Source: Micromonospora coerulea
GTDB taxonomy: Bacteria; Actinomycetota; Actinomycetes; Mycobacteriales; Micromonosporaceae
Assembly (NCBI RefSeq): GCF_016598485.1
Contig: NZ_JAEMUW010000002.1
Span: 310,001 to 374,000, forward strand
Direction of reading: 5' to 3'
DNA: 64,000 nucleotides
Made by a program: the position numbers and the translations under genes. Positions 1-8,103 of this stretch are shown here, in pieces. The notes under the pieces are model-generated. The model did not search any database, was not told the DNA's origin, and worked only from the letters and a program-made list of their open reading frames with translations. Position 1 is the stretch's first letter, and every line of letters begins with the position of its first letter.

Positions 1-268
1 AGTCGATGTTGTTCACCGTCGTGATCCACATGCCGCGCAGTTCCCGGGGCGCTCGGGCCGGCCGGCCGGCGCAGGCGGGGGTGCCGCCCGCCGTGCCGGC
101 GTCGGACGCCGCGCCGATGGTCGCCGCGTCGCCAGGTGCACCGCCGTCGCCAGCAACCCGGTCCCGCAGCGACCAGGCTCCGACCGCGGCCGCCACGGCG
201 AGCGCGGCGACCACCGCGACCAGAGCGCGGGTACGACGGCGGTGAGCGGGCGGAGCGGCGGCGGGCAT
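1..268 (-). CDS. Secreted GHL10-type glycoside hydrolase-like protein, N-terminus only
   Basis: Partial gene: it starts at an ATG at 268 and runs off the left edge, so only 89 codons are visible. The product begins with a basic stretch (residues 7-14, PAHRRRTR) and a hydrophobic segment (about 15-31), a signal peptide or membrane anchor. A low-complexity Gly/Ala linker follows, then ELRGMWITTVNNID at the cut end. That motif is the usual opening of the GHL10 (DUF187) TIM-barrel family, which has proposed roles in cell-wall or polysaccharide hydrolysis. Third-position GC is high on this strand. The enzyme domain itself lies outside the window, so the family call rests on one short motif. A palindrome 43 bp upstream may control it. 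Confidence 0.7.
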   Translation of the reverse strand, partial: MPAAAPPAHRRRTRALVAVVAALAVAAAVGAWSLRDRVAGDGGAPGDAATIGAASDAGTAGGTPACAGRPARAPRELRGMWITTVNNID

Positions 269-310
269 TGGCCCAGTCTGCCCAGTGCGGCCGGCCGGGT
301 GAACCAGTTG

Positions 311-328
311 GACCGTTACTTAACGGTC
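311..328. promoter_or_regulatory. 18-bp perfect inverted repeat upstream of the GHL10 gene
   Basis: GACCGTTA and TAACGGTC form 8-bp arms separated by CT. The site lies 43 bp upstream of the leftward gene starting at 268 and 56 bp past the stop of the 384-1436 gene. Its size and symmetry fit a dimeric repressor operator (LacI or TetR type). With no T-run and a 2-nt loop it is unlikely to be a terminator. No regulator for it is visible in the window. Confidence 0.45.
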
Positions 329-383
329 AGATAAGGCAGCATGACGCAGCCGCCCGATCACCAACACCAACCCCAGGCGGCCG

Positions 384-1436
384 CTACCGCTGCTGGAGTT
401 GCTCGCGCACCCGTGGTGCGACCTCGGTGCCGAAGAGGCGGAGATTCTCCATGAGGGCGGCGTGCGGCATCGGGCCCATGCCGTACTTCAGGTCGAAGCG
501 GTTCGCGTCGAGGGCGGTCATGGTCTTGACGATGCGTCGGGCGAGCGTCTCGGGCGAGCCGACGTAGAGGGAGCCGTACTCGACCTCGTGTTCGAAGTAG
601 TCGCGGGTGATCTCCGGGAAGCCGCGCTGCCGGCGGGCGTCGAGCATGAAGGTCTGATAGGTGGGCCAGTACTCCTCCTTCGCCTGTTCGTCGGAGGCCG
701 CCACGTGCCCCGGCGAGTGCACCCCGATCGGCAGGGGCGCGATCCCCGACTGCTCGGTGGCCGCCCGGTAGAGCGCGGAGAGCCGGGCGAAGCGGGCGGG
801 ATTGCCGCCGATGATCGCGAGCATCAGGGAGAACCGGTGCCGCGCGGCGCGCACGACGGATGCCGGGTTCCCGCCGACGCCCACCCAGGTCGGTAGCGCG
901 CCGCCGGCGGTACGCGGGTAGACGTCGAGTCCCGGCAGGGCGGCCCGCGTGGTTCCCGACCAGGTGACCGGTTCTTCGGTCCGCAGTCGGGCGAAAAGTT
1001 CGAGTTTCTCCTCGAACAGGCGGTCGTAGTCGGCGAGGTCGAAGCCGAACAGCGGGAACGACTCGGTGCTGGAGCCGCGGCCGAGGATCACTTCGGCGCG
1101 GCCGGCGGAGAGAGCGTCGAGGGTCGCGTACCGCTGGAACACGCGCACCGGGTCGTCCGAACTCAGCACCGTGACCGCGGACCCCAGGTGGATGCGAGAG
1201 GTTCGGGCCGCGATGGCGGCCAGGACCAGGTCGGGTGCGGAGAGCGGCATCTCGGCGATGTGGTGCTCGCCCAGTCCGAAGAAGTCGAGCCCCGACTCCT
1301 CCGCAAGGACCCCCTCCGCGACCAGTTCGCGGATGTTCTGCGGCTGGCTGAGCAGCTCGCCGTCAGGGCCGAGCGTCATCTCCCCGAAGCTGTCGACACC
1401 GATCACGACCGGGTGTCCGCCACGCGTACTCGCCAT
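384..1436 (-). CDS. LLM class flavin-dependent oxidoreductase (luciferase-like)
   Basis: A 350-residue luciferase-like monooxygenase with the TIM-barrel pattern of the family: GLGEHH near residue 55, LGSAVTVLSSDDPVRVFQ near residue 103, and a C-terminal MGPMPHAALMENLRLFGTEV segment. Such enzymes use reduced FMN or F420; the substrate cannot be told. The ATG at 1436 follows a GGAGGAG ribosome site. The gene is divergent from a MarR regulator and shares its operator-rich promoter. It is a clear paralogue of the enzyme at 2743-3825 (same length, shared GEHH and LSSDDPVRVFQRY motifs), so a duplicated enzyme brackets its regulator. Confidence 0.9.
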   Translation of the reverse strand: MASTRGGHPVVIGVDSFGEMTLGPDGELLSQPQNIRELVAEGVLAEESGLDFFGLGEHHIAEMPLSAPDLVLAAIAARTSRIHLGSAVTVLSSDDPVRVFQRYATLDALSAGRAEVILGRGSSTESFPLFGFDLADYDRLFEEKLELFARLRTEEPVTWSGTTRAALPGLDVYPRTAGGALPTWVGVGGNPASVVRAARHRFSLMLAIIGGNPARFARLSALYRAATEQSGIAPLPIGVHSPGHVAASDEQAKEEYWPTYQTFMLDARRQRGFPEITRDYFEHEVEYGSLYVGSPETLARRIVKTMTALDANRFDLKYGMGPMPHAALMENLRLFGTEVAPRVREQLQQR

Positions 1437-1456
1437 TGCCAGCTCCTCCAGTGTGA

Positions 1457-1508
1457 TTGACGCGTCAATGTTGATGCGTCAATCATACGGCTATGCTTGA
1501 CCAGTCAA
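1457..1508. promoter_or_regulatory. Three TTGA-N4-TCAA operator boxes between divergent genes
   Basis: Three 12-bp boxes lie at 1457-1468 (TTGACGCGTCAA, perfect palindrome), 1471-1482 (TTGATGCGTCAA) and 1497-1508 (TTGACCAGTCAA). They fill the gap between the leftward monooxygenase (start 1436) and the rightward MarR gene (start 1528). Repeated palindromes between a MarR gene and its divergent target are the standard arrangement for autorepression, so binding by the adjacent MarR is the natural inference. Confidence 0.75.
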
Positions 1509-1527
1509 GGGAAGTGAGGTGGACAGC

Positions 1528-2043
1528 ATGAGTGACGAGGGCCTCGCCGCGGCTCCGGTCGCCCGGCAGCGGATGACGAGCGCGGAACTGACGGTCTGGC
1601 GGACGCTGATCGACACCACCGCCGAACTCCGGCGGGTCCTGGGAGCGCAGCTGCTGCAGGATTCGGGCCTCTCACCGGCGGACTATCAGGTGCTCCTCGC
1701 GTTGAGTGAGGCAGCGGACCGGCGGCTGCGCTCGTCGGAGCTGGCGGCAACCATCGACTGGGAGCGGAGTCGGCTCTCCCACCACCTGAACCGGATGGAG
1801 CGGCGCGGGCTGATCCGCAGGGACGACTGCGCCACCGACAGCCGCGGTTCCGAGGTTTCGCTCACGGATGACGGGGCGCGGATGTTCTCCGGCGCGACCG
1901 CACCCCACATGAGGGCCATCAAGAGGCACTTCGCCGACGCCCTGACGCCCGAGCAGTTCGAGGCGCTCGCCGACGTACTGCGGTCCCTGCAGCACCATCT
2001 CCACCCGGAACCGACCACTCGTGCCGAGGAGGAACGGTCATGA
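1528..2043 (+). CDS. MarR family transcriptional regulator
   Basis: A 171-residue winged-helix regulator. The MarR core is evident: LSPADYQVLLALSEA, the recognition region WERSRLSHHLNRMERRGLIRRD, and a wing with DSRGSEVSLTDDG. I chose ATG 1528 over GTG 1519 because GTGAGG at 1514-1519 then sits 8 nt upstream as a ribosome site. Its stop overlaps the next start by 4 bp (ATGA), so it is translationally coupled to the F420-type reductase. Three palindromic boxes lie directly upstream. The effector is unknown; MarR proteins commonly sense phenolics, drugs or oxidants. Confidence 0.93.
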   Translation: MSDEGLAAAPVARQRMTSAELTVWRTLIDTTAELRRVLGAQLLQDSGLSPADYQVLLALSEAADRRLRSSELAATIDWERSRLSHHLNRMERRGLIRRDDCATDSRGSEVSLTDDGARMFSGATAPHMRAIKRHFADALTPEQFEALADVLRSLQHHLHPEPTTRAEEERS

Positions 2044-2696
2044 CGGCCAGCCTGTCGTCCATGCCACGGCTGCCACGGATCGCCGTGCTCGGTGCGGGGC
2101 ACACCGGTCCGGTGATCGCGCGCGTCGCGCTCGCCGCCGGCCATCCCGTGACCATCGCGGCCTCCGGCTCCCCGGAGAAGATCGCCCTCATCACCCAGGT
2201 ACTTGCGCCGGGGGCCGAGCCGCGCTGGGCGGCAGATGCCGTCGCGGACGCCGATGTCGTGGTGCTGGCCATACCGCTGCACAAGTTCGCGGCCTTCGAC
2301 CCCGCCCTGGTGGCCGACAAGTTCGTCGTCGACACGATGAACTACTGGCCGCCCATCGACGGCGTTCAGCAGATGTTCGACGATCCCCGGTACGGCAGCA
2401 GCGAGATCGTCCAGCGCCGGCTCGCCCACTCGACGGTCGTCAAGACCCTCAATCACATCGGCTACCACGAGCTTGAGGACGACCGCCGCCCAGCGGGCTC
2501 GCTGGAGCGCCGCGCGCTCGGCGTCGCCGGGGACGACCCGGGCGCGGTGAAGACCGTGGCGGAAGTCATCGAGGGCATCGGCTACGCGGCCGTCCAGCTG
2601 GACAGCCTGCGTGCCGGGCGCCTCCTCCAACCGGGCGGCCCGGTCTTCGGTGTGTCGCTGCGCCAGACCGAGTTCGAGCAGGCGCTGGCCGCCTGA
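2040..2696 (+). CDS. NADPH-dependent F420 reductase family protein
   Basis: A 218-residue Rossmann protein. The dinucleotide-binding motif IAVLGAGHTGP is at residues 14-24, and VDTMNYWPP and VVKTLNHIGYHEL match the F420-dependent NADP oxidoreductase family. The reaction in that family moves hydride between F420H2 and NADP+, or reduces a related substrate. The gene overlaps the MarR stop by 4 bp and precedes a luciferase-like monooxygenase by 46 bp. It could supply or recycle reduced cofactor for the two LLM enzymes; this is inferred from the neighbourhood only. Confidence 0.85.
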   Translation: MTASLSSMPRLPRIAVLGAGHTGPVIARVALAAGHPVTIAASGSPEKIALITQVLAPGAEPRWAADAVADADVVVLAIPLHKFAAFDPALVADKFVVDTMNYWPPIDGVQQMFDDPRYGSSEIVQRRLAHSTVVKTLNHIGYHELEDDRRPAGSLERRALGVAGDDPGAVKTVAEVIEGIGYAAVQLDSLRAGRLLQPGGPVFGVSLRQTEFEQALAA

Positions 2697-2742
2697 GCCG
2701 CACCGCCAAACCCGTTCCGCAATCACCACAGAAGGACTCACC

Positions 2743-3825
2743 GTGACCACTGCACCCTCGGACGCCGTACGAGCCTCCGCCGCCGAACCCACGACATTCC
2801 CACTCGTGCTCGGCCTCGACACCTTCGGCGACGTCACCAACGACGACGACAACCGCCCCCTGTCGCACGCCCAGACGATCAGGAACCTCGTCGAACAGGG
2901 CGTCCTCGCAGACCAGGTCGGGGTGGACTTCTTCGGGATCGGTGAACACCACACCGATGACTATCCACTCTCGGCTGCCGACGTGGTACTCGGCGCGATC
3001 GCCGCACGGACGACCCGGGTCCGCCTCGGGTCGGCGGTCACGGTGCTGAGCTCCGACGATCCCGTCCGGGTGTTCCAGCGCTACTCCACGCTCAACGCGG
3101 TCTCCGGCGGTCGGGCGGAGGTCATCCTCGGCCGGGGATCCAGCATCGACTCGTTCCCGCTCTTCGGCTACGACCTGGCCGACTACGAGCAGCTCTTCGA
3201 AGAGAAGGCTCAGCTCTTCGCCGAGCTGCTCAAGGGCGGGCCGGTCACCTGGGAAGGCAAGCTGCGTGCCCCGCTGCACAACCAGGACGTCGTACCGCAC
3301 ACCGAGTCCGGGCCCTTCCCGGCGTGGATCGGCGTCGGCGGCAATCCCCAGTCGGTGATCCGCGCCGCCCGCTACGGGTACTCGCTGATGCTCGCGATCA
3401 TCCGTGGGTCCCCGGCGCGCTTCGCACCGTTCTCCCAGCTCTTCCAGCAGGCCCTGCAGCAGCTCGGGCAGGCCCCGCGGCCGGTCGGAGTGCACTCGCC
3501 CGGGCACGTCGCCGCTACCGACGAGCAGGCCCGCGAGGAGTTCTGGCCGCACTACCGGGAGGCCATCCGCCGGGTCGCCAGGACGCGGGGTTTCGCCGTA
3601 CCGACCAAGGAGTCCTTTCTGTACGAGATCGGGCCACGCGGGTCGCTCTATGTCGGTTCGCCCGAAACCGTCGCGCAGAAGATCGCGGCGAACCTCACCG
3701 TCCTCGGCGCGAACCGCTTCGAGATGAAGTACGGCATGGGCGGCCTCTCCCACGAGGCACTCATGACCGCCATCGAGCTCTACGGCACCCAGGTCATCCC
3801 GCGCGTCCGTGAGATTCTGAGCTGA
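2743..3825 (+). CDS. LLM class flavin-dependent oxidoreductase, second copy
   Basis: A 360-residue luciferase-like monooxygenase closely related to the product of 384-1436, sharing the GEHH, LGSAVTVLSSDDPVRVFQRY and SLYVGSPETVA motifs. GTG 2743 was chosen because GAAGGA at 2731-2736 is a well-placed ribosome site; the open frame extends upstream to 2611 but that part overlaps the reductase gene. It is the last gene of the marR-reductase-monooxygenase unit. The cofactor could be FMN or F420; the adjacent F420-type reductase favours F420, but the sequence does not decide it. Confidence 0.9.
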   Translation: MTTAPSDAVRASAAEPTTFPLVLGLDTFGDVTNDDDNRPLSHAQTIRNLVEQGVLADQVGVDFFGIGEHHTDDYPLSAADVVLGAIAARTTRVRLGSAVTVLSSDDPVRVFQRYSTLNAVSGGRAEVILGRGSSIDSFPLFGYDLADYEQLFEEKAQLFAELLKGGPVTWEGKLRAPLHNQDVVPHTESGPFPAWIGVGGNPQSVIRAARYGYSLMLAIIRGSPARFAPFSQLFQQALQQLGQAPRPVGVHSPGHVAATDEQAREEFWPHYREAIRRVARTRGFAVPTKESFLYEIGPRGSLYVGSPETVAQKIAANLTVLGANRFEMKYGMGGLSHEALMTAIELYGTQVIPRVREILS

Positions 3826-3952
3826 GCCTGAGCGGAAACCGGCTCCGCCACCACCGTTCGGCGCGGCGGGGCCGGGGGCGATGCGCGCTCGTCCGTGCCA
3901 GCGGCTCCGTTCCGCGCCCCTGCCGGTTCCCGCTCGACGCGGTGTCGTGGGC

Positions 3953-4888
3953 TCAGCTGGTCCGAATGGCAAAGGTCACCCGGGTACCGGCTTCGTCGGC
4001 ACTGATGGCGAAGTCGTCGCATACCTGTCGGGCGATCCACAGTCCCCGACTGCCTTCCATGTTCGGGTCCGGCGGTCGGTATCCGGCCAGCGGGTCATCC
4101 GGGCCCGTCCCCTGGTCGCGGATCTCGCACACGATCTCGCCCGGCGCCCCCCACAGGTGCAGGCTCGGACGGCCGGCACCGTGGCGAAGGCTGTTGCTGG
4201 CCATCTCGCTGAGCACCAGGAGAAGGTCGTCGAGGCGGTCGTCGGCCAGCCATCCGACGGTGTGGACGAGGGTGCGCACCTGGCGGCGCAGCCCGGCGAC
4301 ATCGGCGAACGTGGCGGCCAGCGCCGGGGTGCCGATAGGCCGTAGCGCCGGGTCCGGCAGCTGACGCAGGAGCTGATCGGGTGGCTGATATCTGTCGCTG
4401 CCGACCGGCTGAGGGTCGAGGACGGTCGCGTGGGTACGGCAGGCGTCGGCGAGCACCGCTGAAGGCAGGGCACGTACGTCGTAGGGGCACACGATCTCGG
4501 CGGGTGCCTGCGTGAAAACGGCGTTCAGCGCGGACTCGTACCGGGTCCAGCCGACGTGCCGATCCGGCGGACCGAAGCCGACCTCCCCGACGATGGACAC
4601 TCCCGGCCGGCCCTCGGCGATCGCCTGGTCGAGCAGCCGCTGCCAGCCCGCCACGGTGGTCGTGGGGCGCCGGTACCAGTCATCGCGGTCGAGGAACGTG
4701 ACCTCGCCGGCCTGGTCGCCGAGGGCGTCGCGCAGCAGGACGATGTTCGCCGGGGTACTGGCCACCACGGCCGCATCACCGCGGGTCAGCCCGGTGCGCA
4801 GGAACGCCGACAGGACGGTGGTGAACTCGTCGTCTCGGTCGTAGAACATCGCGTGGTGGCGCAGGGTCCGTCCGGTCGTCGCAGTCAC
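3953..4888 (-). CDS. MEDS-domain anti-sigma/ATP-binding regulatory protein
   Basis: A 311-residue two-domain regulator. Residues 10-190 form a MEDS (DcmR-like sensory) domain: HHAMFYDRDDEF, GEVGFG, then IVCPYDV. Residues 200-311 form a GHKL ATPase like RsbW: N-box LSEMASNSLRHG, G1 DQGTGP, G2 GSRGLWIARQVCDD. GTG 4888 was chosen because it overlaps the upstream stop as GTGA, which makes the two MEDS genes translationally coupled. The product probably binds a sigma factor or anti-anti-sigma partner. No sigma gene is next to it. Confidence 0.88.
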   Translation of the reverse strand: MTATTGRTLRHHAMFYDRDDEFTTVLSAFLRTGLTRGDAAVVASTPANIVLLRDALGDQAGEVTFLDRDDWYRRPTTTVAGWQRLLDQAIAEGRPGVSIVGEVGFGPPDRHVGWTRYESALNAVFTQAPAEIVCPYDVRALPSAVLADACRTHATVLDPQPVGSDRYQPPDQLLRQLPDPALRPIGTPALAATFADVAGLRRQVRTLVHTVGWLADDRLDDLLLVLSEMASNSLRHGAGRPSLHLWGAPGEIVCEIRDQGTGPDDPLAGYRPPDPNMEGSRGLWIARQVCDDFAISADEAGTRVTFAIRTS

Positions 4889-5760
4889 TGGACCGTCACC
4901 GCCCGAGTGGCCACGTCGAACGAACCCAATCGCCACAGCCGCTGAAACGCCCGGGACGCGCCACGGATCGTGACCAGCCCACGCAGGTCCGCCACCGCCC
5001 GACACGCCCGCACGAGCGCGCGCATGCCGGCGACGTCGACGAACTCCAGGCCGGAGACGTCCAGCATCGGCCGCTCGGCGGCCAGCGCTGCCGTGGTCAA
5101 CGCCGGGACCAGCCGGTCGGCGTGGGTGAAGTCCAGCTCACCGCCCAAGCACAGCACACCGTCCGGCGAGGCGCAGACGCGGAACCTGATCAGCGGCGGG
5201 CCGGGACGAACGGACACGTTGACCTGATGCACCGATTCGATCAACGCCAGCTCGTCCGGCTTCCACCGCTGCCCGTCATAGATGCACAGCGCGGTGAACG
5301 GCAGCCGCGCGGCCAGTAGATCGGCGCGCAGTTCGTAACCCGGCCAGGAATGCCGCGCGTCCGGGCACCCTTGCAACCAGGACAACTCGGCAGCGACCCG
5401 CAATCCGAGGTATCCGTCATCGACGGCGGCCCGCACCTGCGCGGCGTAGGCCCGCAGCCGGTCGTCGCCGTCGAAGCGCCCGTCGACCAGGTACGCCTCC
5501 TCCGCGGCGCCGATCACCAACTGCCCTTCAGCGAGCGGCACATCGAGCGGCACGCCCGCGTCGAGGAGATACTCGATCGCCAGCGGTGCCCGCTCGGGCG
5601 GGGACGCCAGGAACAGCACCCGCTCGTTGCGAGCCAGCCCACGACTCAGGTAGTCGGTCAGCACGCGGCGGTGCTCGTCCGGGGAGGTGTACACCAAACA
5701 GGCGTGATCATGCAGCGCCAACGCGCCGTCGCTGACGGTCCGAGTCCCGCATCGGCGCAT
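4885..5760 (-). CDS. MEDS-domain STAS (anti-sigma factor antagonist-like) protein
   Basis: An N-terminal MEDS domain (from HDHACLVY through LCIYDG) is followed by a C-terminal STAS domain (LGGELDFTHA, then LEFVDVAG). In classical anti-sigma antagonists the motif is D-S-S-G and the second serine is phosphorylated. Here it reads D-V-A-G, so the phosphoacceptor is missing and switching by phosphorylation is unlikely. The start is uncertain: ATG 5760 is used, but GTG 5769 (next to AGGTGAGG) and ATG 5817 are possible. The product is coupled to the anti-sigma-like gene downstream, which suggests that the pair forms a partner-switch module sensing a common ligand. Confidence 0.82.
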   Translation of the reverse strand: MRRCGTRTVSDGALALHDHACLVYTSPDEHRRVLTDYLSRGLARNERVLFLASPPERAPLAIEYLLDAGVPLDVPLAEGQLVIGAAEEAYLVDGRFDGDDRLRAYAAQVRAAVDDGYLGLRVAAELSWLQGCPDARHSWPGYELRADLLAARLPFTALCIYDGQRWKPDELALIESVHQVNVSVRPGPPLIRFRVCASPDGVLCLGGELDFTHADRLVPALTTAALAAERPMLDVSGLEFVDVAGMRALVRACRAVADLRGLVTIRGASRAFQRLWRLGSFDVATRAVTVQ

Positions 5761-5879
5761 CCCGGTCACCGCCTCACCTGTCCCACGCACGACGGCGTAG
5801 CTGGGATGATAGGACATCCGGGGCTGGCGGCCACGAGCCCCTCCTGCTGGTCAGGGTGAGCACAGTCGGGAACCCGGAT

Positions 5880-6004
5880 GCGGCGGTCAGCTGTGTCTCG
5901 GGCCTGGCGGCGAGCACCGGCCCGTGCATGGTCGCCGCCCATGGTCCCGCCCCAACCAGCCCGACCGTGACCGGGCCCACGTTCGGGGTCATGGCGCGTT
6001 CCAC
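5880..6004 (-). pseudogene. Gfo/Idh/MocA oxidoreductase, N-terminal remnant
   Basis: About 40 codons from an ATG at 6004 (or 5992) encode VTVGLVGAGPWAATMHGPVL, the N-terminal Rossmann signature of Gfo/Idh/MocA sugar dehydrogenases (GxGxxA then H-x-P-x-L). After the LTAAS region the family resemblance stops, and the frame continues through unrelated sequence into the next gene's 5' region. It lies 74 bp past the ROK gene's stop, so it may be a leftover of an enzyme once belonging to the sugar locus. Confidence 0.6.
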
Positions 6005-6077
6005 GGCTCATTCTCCAGGTCGGTGCGGCACGCCGCGCCCGACCGGGTACGGCGACGGTGGCGCGCGGGCGGAATGG

Positions 6078-7232
6078 TCAGGCCAGGGCGGCGTCGACGG
6101 TTTCGGGGGCGTACACCTGCTCGATGACCATCGCGTGGGCGCCGGTCAGCACCGCCCGGTCGCCGAGTTGACTGGTCGTCACCTCGAGGCGGCGGGTGGA
6201 GCGGGGCAGTGCGCTCTGGTACAGCTTCTCGCGCACGCCGGTCACGAAATGAAGGTCGGCCAGGTCGCCGGCGATGACCAGTACACCCGGGTTGAGCAGG
6301 CAGACCACGGTCGCGAGCACCTCGCCGACCAACTGGCCCGCCGTGCGGGCCAGGTGTACCGCCTCGGCGTGACCGGAGCGGATCCGCTCGATCAGCTCGG
6401 CCCCGGACGAGGTGGGCGTGCCGGCAGCGGTGAGGCGTTGGGCCAGCGCGAGCCCGCTGGCCACCGCCGCCAGGCAGCCGTAGAGGCCGCACTGGCAGCG
6501 GGCCTGCGGGTAGTCGTGCAGCCGGATGTGGCCGATGTCGCCGGCGCCACCGTCGATGCCGCGGTAGACCTGACCGTCGACGATGACGCCCGCGCCGATC
6601 CCGGTCGCGACCTTGACCAGCACCAGCGTCGGGCAGTCGGGGTAGTGCAGGGTCTGCTCGCCCAACGCCATCAGGTTGGCGTCGTTGTCGACGTACACCG
6701 GCCGGTTCCAGGTGTTGCGCAGCCGCTCGGCGATCGGGTAGCCGTCCCAGCCCGGCATGATCGGTGGTTGGGTCACCATGCCGGCCTCGAACTCGACCGG
6801 GCCGGGCACGCCGAGGCCGATCCCGCGCACCTGCGTGGGCTCCCAGCCGGCCTTCGGAAGCAGCCGGGCGAAGGCGGCGTCGACCCAGCCCAGCACCGCC
6901 TCGGGGCCCACGCCGATCTTGATGAGGCTGTGCTCCTCGGCGAGCAGCTGTCCGCGGAGATCGACGACGGCGGCCCGGGCGTGGTTGGCGCCAAGATCGG
7001 CTACCATCACCACGCCGTGGTCGGTGTCGAGTTCCAGCAGCTCCGCCGGCCGGCCGCCGGTCGATCCTTCTACGCCGGAGGTGCGGAGGTAACCGGCGGC
7101 CCGCAGCACGTCGATGCGCTGCGTGACGGTCGAGCGGGACAGCCCGGTGTAGGTCTGCAGCTCCGCCCGGGTGCGGGCGCGGCCCGTCCGGACCAGCCAC
7201 AGCAGGTGGCCGGCGGAACTCTGGTTGCCCAC
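6078..7232 (-). CDS. ROK family transcriptional regulator
   Basis: A 384-residue ROK repressor with an N-terminal winged helix (LQTYTGLSRSTVTQRIDVL, about residues 30-48) and a sugar-kinase fold. It has the phosphate loop (VADLGANHARAA), the catalytic-type DNDAN, and the zinc-binding GHI...CQCGLYGC motif of the ROK family. GTG 7232 lies 4 bp past the permease stop with AAGGG 8 nt upstream, which is better than the ATG at 7253 inside the permease. It ends the leftward ABC transporter unit. ROK regulators of this layout repress sugar uptake and catabolism genes and release DNA on binding the sugar or its phosphate. Confidence 0.92.
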   Translation of the reverse strand: MGNQSSAGHLLWLVRTGRARTRAELQTYTGLSRSTVTQRIDVLRAAGYLRTSGVEGSTGGRPAELLELDTDHGVVMVADLGANHARAAVVDLRGQLLAEEHSLIKIGVGPEAVLGWVDAAFARLLPKAGWEPTQVRGIGLGVPGPVEFEAGMVTQPPIMPGWDGYPIAERLRNTWNRPVYVDNDANLMALGEQTLHYPDCPTLVLVKVATGIGAGVIVDGQVYRGIDGGAGDIGHIRLHDYPQARCQCGLYGCLAAVASGLALAQRLTAAGTPTSSGAELIERIRSGHAEAVHLARTAGQLVGEVLATVVCLLNPGVLVIAGDLADLHFVTGVREKLYQSALPRSTRRLEVTTSQLGDRAVLTGAHAMVIEQVYAPETVDAALA

Positions 7233-7236
7233 CGGC

Positions 7237-8103
7237 CTAACCCTTGTCGGCACCAGCGGTTAGTCCCTCCGTCAGCAGCCGTTCGGCAGCGAAGAAGATG
7301 ATCACGATCGGCAGTGTGAGGACAACCGACCCGGCCATCAACACCGTCTTGCTCACCTCGATGCCACCAGACAGCTGGGCGAGTCCTAGTGAGACGGTCC
7401 AGTCCGCCCGGTCCTCGACCAGGAAGAGCAGGGCAAACAGGAACTCGTTCCAAGCTATCATGAACACATACAGGGCATTCGCCATCACCGCGGGCGCGGC
7501 GAGGGGCAGCACCACCTTGCGGATGATCTGCAGCCGGGTGTAGCCGTCGACGGCGGCGGCCTCCTCGAGACTCTCCGGGATCGTCGACAGGTAGTTGCGC
7601 AGCATGTAGATCGAGACGGGTACCGTCTGCGCGATGTAGACGATGGTCAGGCCGGCGAGCGAGCCGCGCAGGCCGAGCCGGGTGAACAGCACGAACAGCG
7701 GGATCGCCAGCAGGATGGACGGGAACAGGTAGACCGCCAGGAACAGGAAGTGCACCTGGCGTCGGCCGGTGAAGCGGAGCCGGCTGACCGCGTACGAGCC
7801 GGGGATCGACACGAGCAGCGTGAGCACGGTCGCGGCGGCCGACACCAGCGCGGAGTTGGCGAGGAATCGCAGGAAGCCCTGACCGCCGGCGCCGGCCGGA
7901 GTGAGCACCTCCCGGTACGTTTCGATCGTCCACTCCGACGGGCCGGCCCAGATCTGGCCGGGGTTGGCCAGGACCTCCTCGATCGGTCGCACCGACAGCA
8001 GCAGCATGTAGCAGAAGGGGAACAGTGTCACCACGACCAGCACGGTGATGACCAGCCAGCGCAGGACGCCGAACAGTCGCTTCTCGAACGTGTAGCGATC
8101 CAT
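7237..8103 (-). CDS. Carbohydrate ABC transporter permease (MalG type)
   Basis: A 288-residue inner-membrane permease with about six hydrophobic segments and the cytoplasmic EAA loop (EEAAAVDGYTRLQIIRKVVLP), which docks on the ATPase. The ATG at 8103 overlaps the stop of the other permease gene (TGATG). Together with 8103-9113 and the lipoprotein at 9116-10522 it forms an importer of the CUT1 (oligosaccharide) family. No ATPase gene is present, so a shared MsiK-type ATPase encoded elsewhere is expected, as is usual in actinobacteria. Confidence 0.95.
   Translation of the reverse strand: MDRYTFEKRLFGVLRWLVITVLVVVTLFPFCYMLLLSVRPIEEVLANPGQIWAGPSEWTIETYREVLTPAGAGGQGFLRFLANSALVSAAATVLTLLVSIPGSYAVSRLRFTGRRQVHFLFLAVYLFPSILLAIPLFVLFTRLGLRGSLAGLTIVYIAQTVPVSIYMLRNYLSTIPESLEEAAAVDGYTRLQIIRKVVLPLAAPAVMANALYVFMIAWNEFLFALLFLVEDRADWTVSLGLAQLSGGIEVSKTVLMAGSVVLTLPIVIIFFAAERLLTEGLTAGADKG

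Noticed and set aside
5856..7301. 481-codon plus-strand open frame over the ROK gene
   Set aside because: Antisense to a ROK regulator with all motifs intact; no start signal.
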